From Flavobacteriaceae bacterium MAR_2010_188 (GTDB lineage: Bacteria; Bacteroidota; Bacteroidia; Flavobacteriales; Flavobacteriaceae): a DNA stretch of 64,000 bases. Under the pieces are notes generated by a model. It had not been told where the DNA came from. It ran no database searches and was given only the letters and a program-made list of their open reading frames with translations. The position numbers were made by a program, and so were the translations under genes. The first letter of the stretch is position 1. Each line of letters opens with the position of its first letter. Location: positions 2,692,001 to 2,756,000 of the forward strand of contig LT629302.1 of NCBI GenBank assembly GCA_900104375.1, in the 5' to 3' direction. This document shows, piece by piece, positions 61,369 through 64,000 of the stretch.

Positions 61369-62136
61369 TCAAATTTTATTGTCTGGGTTTTTCTTGACGC
61401 CGTCTGTTGAACTTTCTGGAACTTTATGAAATAGTTCTATCATTTGGAATACTAGAAAACTGAAAGTCACCCAAATAAATCCAGCAACAAATCCGCCCAG
61501 AATATCCGTGAGGAAATGGACACCGAGATAAGTTCGACTAAGACCGATGCAAATTATTAGCAGCCCGATAAACGTTATACAAACGGTTTTAAGGAAATGG
61601 TTCATTTTAATCTTGAAGAACAAATAAATAAGAGCCATAGCAGACATAGCGCGTCCGCTCGGATAGCTTTAATTTTCTACTCTTACCAAATGCCCTAATT
61701 CTGGTCGTGCTAGGTTGATATAATGCTTCAGAATTAAATTTGAAATAGAGGTAAGCAACAAAACACGAATGAGTTTTAATACATCACTCCAGTTCTTAAA
61801 AATCAAATAAAACACAACTGTACAGAGTGCTATTACGATATGATACTCAGTACAGTTCCCCGACATTGGTAACAAAAACGAAAAAATTGGTGAGAGGTGC
61901 ACTTCTGAATGAAATTATTTTTTCGGTTACGACCTTGTCGAAATTGGTAAAAATCTCGTTTTAAGACTTTCGGTGAGTTCAACAAAAATCATAAGACTTC
62001 CAACGAAAATCAATAGTGCAATAAATACGGAGAGGAAATAAGGCAATCGCGGATTAAACTCTTTTAGTACTTTCGTAAAAATTCCTTTAATCTGTCTATA
62101 ACCTTTTCTTGGAATTCTATCATCCTTGGCTAATAA
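61369..62136 (-). pseudogene. Decayed PAP2 phosphatase gene (two frameshifts, one nonsense codon)
   Basis: Read leftward, the pieces of one PAP2 membrane phosphatase fall in order but in changing frames. KEFNPRLPYFLSVFIALLIF (frame A) continues in frame B as FDKVVTEKIISFRSAPLTNF, then VFVTNVGEL, after a probable 1-bp loss in the T tract at 61949-61953. The frame returns to A at YHIVIALCTVVFYLIF after a probable 1-bp gain near 61848. LKHYINLARPELGHLV is the first phosphatase motif. An in-frame TAA (61666-61668) then precedes SYPSGRAMSAM, where the catalytic PSGH His is Arg, and SRTYLGVHFLTDILGG is the third motif. No start codon is evident; the 5' limit is approximate. Confidence 0.85.
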
Positions 62137-62240
62137 CGTAGTTTAGTGAAGATGCAAGATATTTATACTTTCTAAAGTAAATCTTCAGATGGGCAGCATT
62201 GAATTTTTGCTATTATTTTAATAATCACAAGCTGAAAAAC

Positions 62241-62266
62241 AAAAAACCCCAACATTTCTGTTGAGG
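62241..62266 (-). terminator. Terminator after tRNA-Leu
   Basis: Minus-strand CCTCAACA pairs with TGTTGGGG (one T-G pair), loop GAAA, followed by six T. Confidence 0.85.
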
Positions 62267-62270
62267 TTTG

Positions 62271-62350
62271 TACCTTGGGCGGGAATCGAACCCGCACTCC
62301 GAAGAACTGGATTTTGAATCCAGCGCGTCTACCAATTCCGCCACCAAGGC
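62271..62350 (-). tRNA. tRNA-Leu(CAA)
   Basis: A complete cloverleaf reads leftward: acceptor GCCTTGG with CCAAGGT (first pair G-U, discriminator A), D arm GGCGGAATTGGTAGACGC, anticodon stem CTGGA/TCCAG with loop TTCAAAA (anticodon CAA), a long variable arm typical of Leu, and T arm GCGGG-TTCGATT-CCCGC. CCA is not encoded. It decodes UUG. Confidence 0.95.
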
Positions 62351-62353
62351 AAT

Positions 62354-62611
62354 CTAATGAGTATCACTGTTGTCTCTTAAATATCTGAGTCTGTCTTTAC
62401 CAACACCCGACTTCCAATATTTTTCTCTTCTTCTTGCTTCTTCTAATGAAGCATCAATGTTCTCTAAAAAAATAAGCTCAAATGGTCGATATGGTTTTGT
62501 CGTCTTTTCTCTTCCACCATTATGCCTTTTAATTCTCGCTTCACAATCCTTAGTTAGTCCTACATAAATATAATTTCTAGATTTGCTAGACATAGCATAA
62601 ATATAATACAT
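62354..62611 (-). CDS. Small GIY-YIG nuclease-domain protein, 85 aa
   Basis: A single GIY-YIG fold: MYYIYAMSSKSRNYIYVGLT contains the YIY/YVG core (catalytic Tyr), followed by KDCEARIKRHNGG with the Arg and His, and by FLENIDASLEEARRREKYWK with the metal-binding Glu region. The length is that of free-standing UvrC-like GIY-YIG proteins. It lies 3 bp upstream of the tRNA-Leu gene, in the same direction, which is a common location for such genes. Nuclease activity and cellular role are unknown; a mobile origin is possible. Confidence 0.9.
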   Translation of the reverse strand: MYYIYAMSSKSRNYIYVGLTKDCEARIKRHNGGREKTTKPYRPFELIFLENIDASLEEARRREKYWKSGVGKDRLRYLRDNSDTH

Positions 62612-62635
62612 ATAGCTAAGAACATAATTTAGCGC

Positions 62636-62712
62636 GCCTGCCTGTCGGCAGACAGGTCTACCAATCCTACCTTCGGTAGGCTAATCCGCTTTACCTGCCT
62701 TTGGCAGGCACT
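62636..62712. repeat. Cluster of three GC-rich hairpin repeats
   Basis: Three adjacent inverted repeats: CCTGCCTGTCGGCAGACAGG (about 62639-62658), CCTACCTTCGGTAGG (about 62668-62682) and CCTGCCTTTGGCAGG (about 62695-62709). They share GCCTGCC/GGCAGGC half-sites with the element at 17311-17335. They have no coding content and are probably a dispersed repeat family. Confidence 0.7.
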
Positions 62713-62781
62713 TGAGCAAATCGGACAGCAAAATTATAAAAATTTCAGTTACAATCAAGCTAAATAAGTCGGTTTTATAGT

Positions 62782-62810
62782 TTTGCAGTCCAAATAAATT
62801 CCTAAATTTG
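62782..62810 (+). promoter_or_regulatory. Promoter of prs
   Basis: TTTG (62782-62785) and TAAATTTG (62803-62810) with a 17-bp spacer match the Bacteroidota -33/-7 consensus. The leader to the ATG at 62862 is about 45 nt. Confidence 0.7.
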
Positions 62811-62861
62811 CACCTCGTTTTACCGAAGCGAGATAATTCTTTAGATAACAACTTGTTAGTT

Positions 62862-63803
62862 ATGCCAGATACTAAAACAGAAGCTAAGATTTTTGCATGT
62901 TCCCAAAGTCAGGAACTTGCAGAAAAAATCGCCTTGCGTTTTGGCACAAAACTCGGTAAGGTCATAACATCTACTTATAGCGATGGTGAATTTCAACCTT
63001 CCTACGAAGAGTCTATAAGAGGAACAAGAATATTCATTATTGGTTCTACCCATCCTGGGCCAAAGAATTTAATGGAAATGCTCTTGATGATCGATGCTGC
63101 TAAAAGAGCTTCTGCTAGACACGTAACTGCCGTTTTACCATATTTTGGTTGGGCAAGACAGGATAGAAAAGATAAGCCTAGGGTGCCGATTGCAGCTAAA
63201 TTAGTTGCAAAAATGCTGGAGGCCGCAGGAGCAACAAGGATAATTACAATGGATCTTCATGCTGATCAGATTCAAGGTTTTTTTGAAAAACCAGTTGATC
63301 ATCTTTTTGCGTCTACTGTTTTTCTTCCCTATTTAAAGAGCCTTAATTTAAGTGATTTAACGATTGCTTCCCCAGATATGGGTGGTTCTAAAAGAGCCTA
63401 TGCCTATTCTAAGGCTTTAGAAAGTGATGTAGTAATTTGTTATAAGCAGCGAGAGAAAGCTAACATCATCTCTCATATGGAACTTATTGGTGATGTAACC
63501 GGTAAAAATGTAGTCTTAGTAGACGATATGGTAGACACCGCCGGAACATTGACCAAAGCCGCCGACCTAATGATTGAGAGAGGTGCTATTAGTGTTAGAG
63601 CGATTTGTACCCATCCTATCCTTTCTGGCGACGCTTATGAAAGATTGGAAAAGTCGAAACTAGAAAAGTTGATCGTTACGGATTCTATTCCTCTTAAAAA
63701 ACACAGTGACAAAATACATGTTATTAGCTGTGCCGACCTTTTCGCAGATGTTATGCACAATGTGCACTACAATAAATCGATCAGTTCAAAATTTGTGATG
63801 TAA
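62862..63803 (+). CDS. prs: Ribose-phosphate pyrophosphokinase
   Basis: This enzyme makes PRPP for nucleotide and amino-acid synthesis. It has the Prs signatures KLGKVITSTYSDGEFQPSYEE, DAAKRASARHVTAVLPYFGW and ARQDRKDKPRVPIAAKL, plus the PRPP-binding loop NVVLVDDMVDTAGTLTKAAD (about residues 212-231). ATG 62862 (MPDTKTEAKIFA) is chosen; an upstream in-frame TTG at 62808 lies within the -7 element. The product is 313 residues, normal for bacterial Prs. It precedes rplY, a usual flavobacterial order. Confidence 0.96.
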   Translation: MPDTKTEAKIFACSQSQELAEKIALRFGTKLGKVITSTYSDGEFQPSYEESIRGTRIFIIGSTHPGPKNLMEMLLMIDAAKRASARHVTAVLPYFGWARQDRKDKPRVPIAAKLVAKMLEAAGATRIITMDLHADQIQGFFEKPVDHLFASTVFLPYLKSLNLSDLTIASPDMGGSKRAYAYSKALESDVVICYKQREKANIISHMELIGDVTGKNVVLVDDMVDTAGTLTKAADLMIERGAISVRAICTHPILSGDAYERLEKSKLEKLIVTDSIPLKKHSDKIHVISCADLFADVMHNVHYNKSISSKFVM

Positions 63804-63859
63804 TCCTAATTAAGGATTAGATTAAATAAAAAGTAAATTATAAACCATAATAAATTAAA

Positions 63860-64000
63860 ATGAAATCAATTACAATCAACGGATCTAAAAGAGAAAGCGT
63901 GGGCAAAAAAGCAACAAAAGCCTTACGTAATGCTGGAGAGGTTCCTTGCGTACTATACGGAGGAGACAAGCCAGTTCATTTTTCAGCACCAGAACTTGCA
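63860..64000 (+). CDS. rplY: 50S ribosomal protein L25 (general stress protein Ctc type), truncated by window
   Basis: The ATG at 63860 starts [20 protein letters not shown], followed by [20 protein letters not shown], the typical N-terminus of bL25/Ctc. Only about 47 residues are in the window. It follows prs by 56 bp, with a short hairpin TAATCCT/AGGATTA over the prs stop. L25 binds 5S rRNA in the large subunit. Confidence 0.88.
   Translation, partial: MKSITINGSKRESVGKKATKALRNAGEVPCVLYGGDKPVHFSAPELA

Noticed and set aside
61669-61902. Independent 77-residue gene with a PAP2 motif
   Set aside because: It is the middle segment of a larger PAP2 gene; flanking frames carry its missing ends.
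62636-62712. Structured riboswitch or attenuator before prs
   Set aside because: The hairpins lie upstream of the prs promoter (62782-62810), so they are not in the prs leader.

Overview
The window looks like chromosomal DNA of a low-GC member of the Bacteroidota, most likely a marine or environmental Flavobacteriaceae. The evidence is a type IX secretion C-terminal sorting domain, a TonB receptor with a carboxypeptidase-like N-terminal domain, a LytTR regulator paired with a 7TMR/TPR-type histidine kinase, many TAnnTTTG promoter elements (the Bacteroidota -7 consensus), few recognisable Shine-Dalgarno sequences, and a prs-rplY order that is common in this group. The DNA is mostly housekeeping genome. 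There is one insertion sequence, one clear pseudogene and one tRNA, and I see no CRISPR array, prophage or plasmid functions.

Layout. 1-2524: a partial TatD hydrolase, a retropepsin-like protease, a 33-residue membrane peptide and an IS3-family element. 2539-8325: 2-oxoglutarate dehydrogenase odhA-odhB, a small outer-membrane barrel protein and a polyprenyl diphosphate synthase. 8453-15289: a TetR-controlled tripartite RND efflux operon. 15440-22454: aspS, a ClC channel, a cold-shock protein, tadA, a microsatellite-like repeat tract, dxs and two small membrane proteins. 22543-26648: dgt followed by a large type IX-secreted beta-propeller protein. 26760-39771: a phosphate region with a TonB receptor and beta-helix lipoprotein pair, a phosphate-selective porin with pstS-pstC-pstA-pstB-phoU, and a PiT transporter fused to a PhoU-like domain. 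39833-43536: class Ia ribonucleotide reductase. 44152-51250: a LytTR/kinase pair, DUF3109, MarC, an S41 protease, a dCMP deaminase and a HupE-like protein. 51286-55612: a dnaE-dinB translesion cassette. 55741-60943: a tight four-gene operon that looks like amino-sugar release and salvage. 61067-64000: a small Cys-rich protein, a decayed PAP2 phosphatase, tRNA-Leu(CAA), a GIY-YIG gene, prs and the start of rplY.

How the genes work together. The most coherent system is the phosphate block. Direct repeats of TAAC spaced by exact multiples of 11 bp, resembling PHO boxes, lie before the TonB receptor, before the porin-pst operon, before the PiT gene and in the gap at 31466-31740. Two of these arrays sit at the same distance (25 nt) from a -7 element. 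This suggests one PhoB-like regulon that includes the functionally unassigned TonB receptor/beta-helix lipoprotein pair and possibly a small RNA ending at the orphan terminator 31740-31766. A perfect 13-bp-stem terminator between pstS and pstC would allow excess PstS. Other points worth attention are a palindrome overlapping the dnaE-dinB promoter, a ClC protein lacking both transport glutamates, a salvage operon with a GH109-like secreted enzyme, and a run of genes whose -7 element lies only 3-8 nt before the start codon, implying leaderless mRNAs.

All functional names come from reading motifs by eye; no database search was run.
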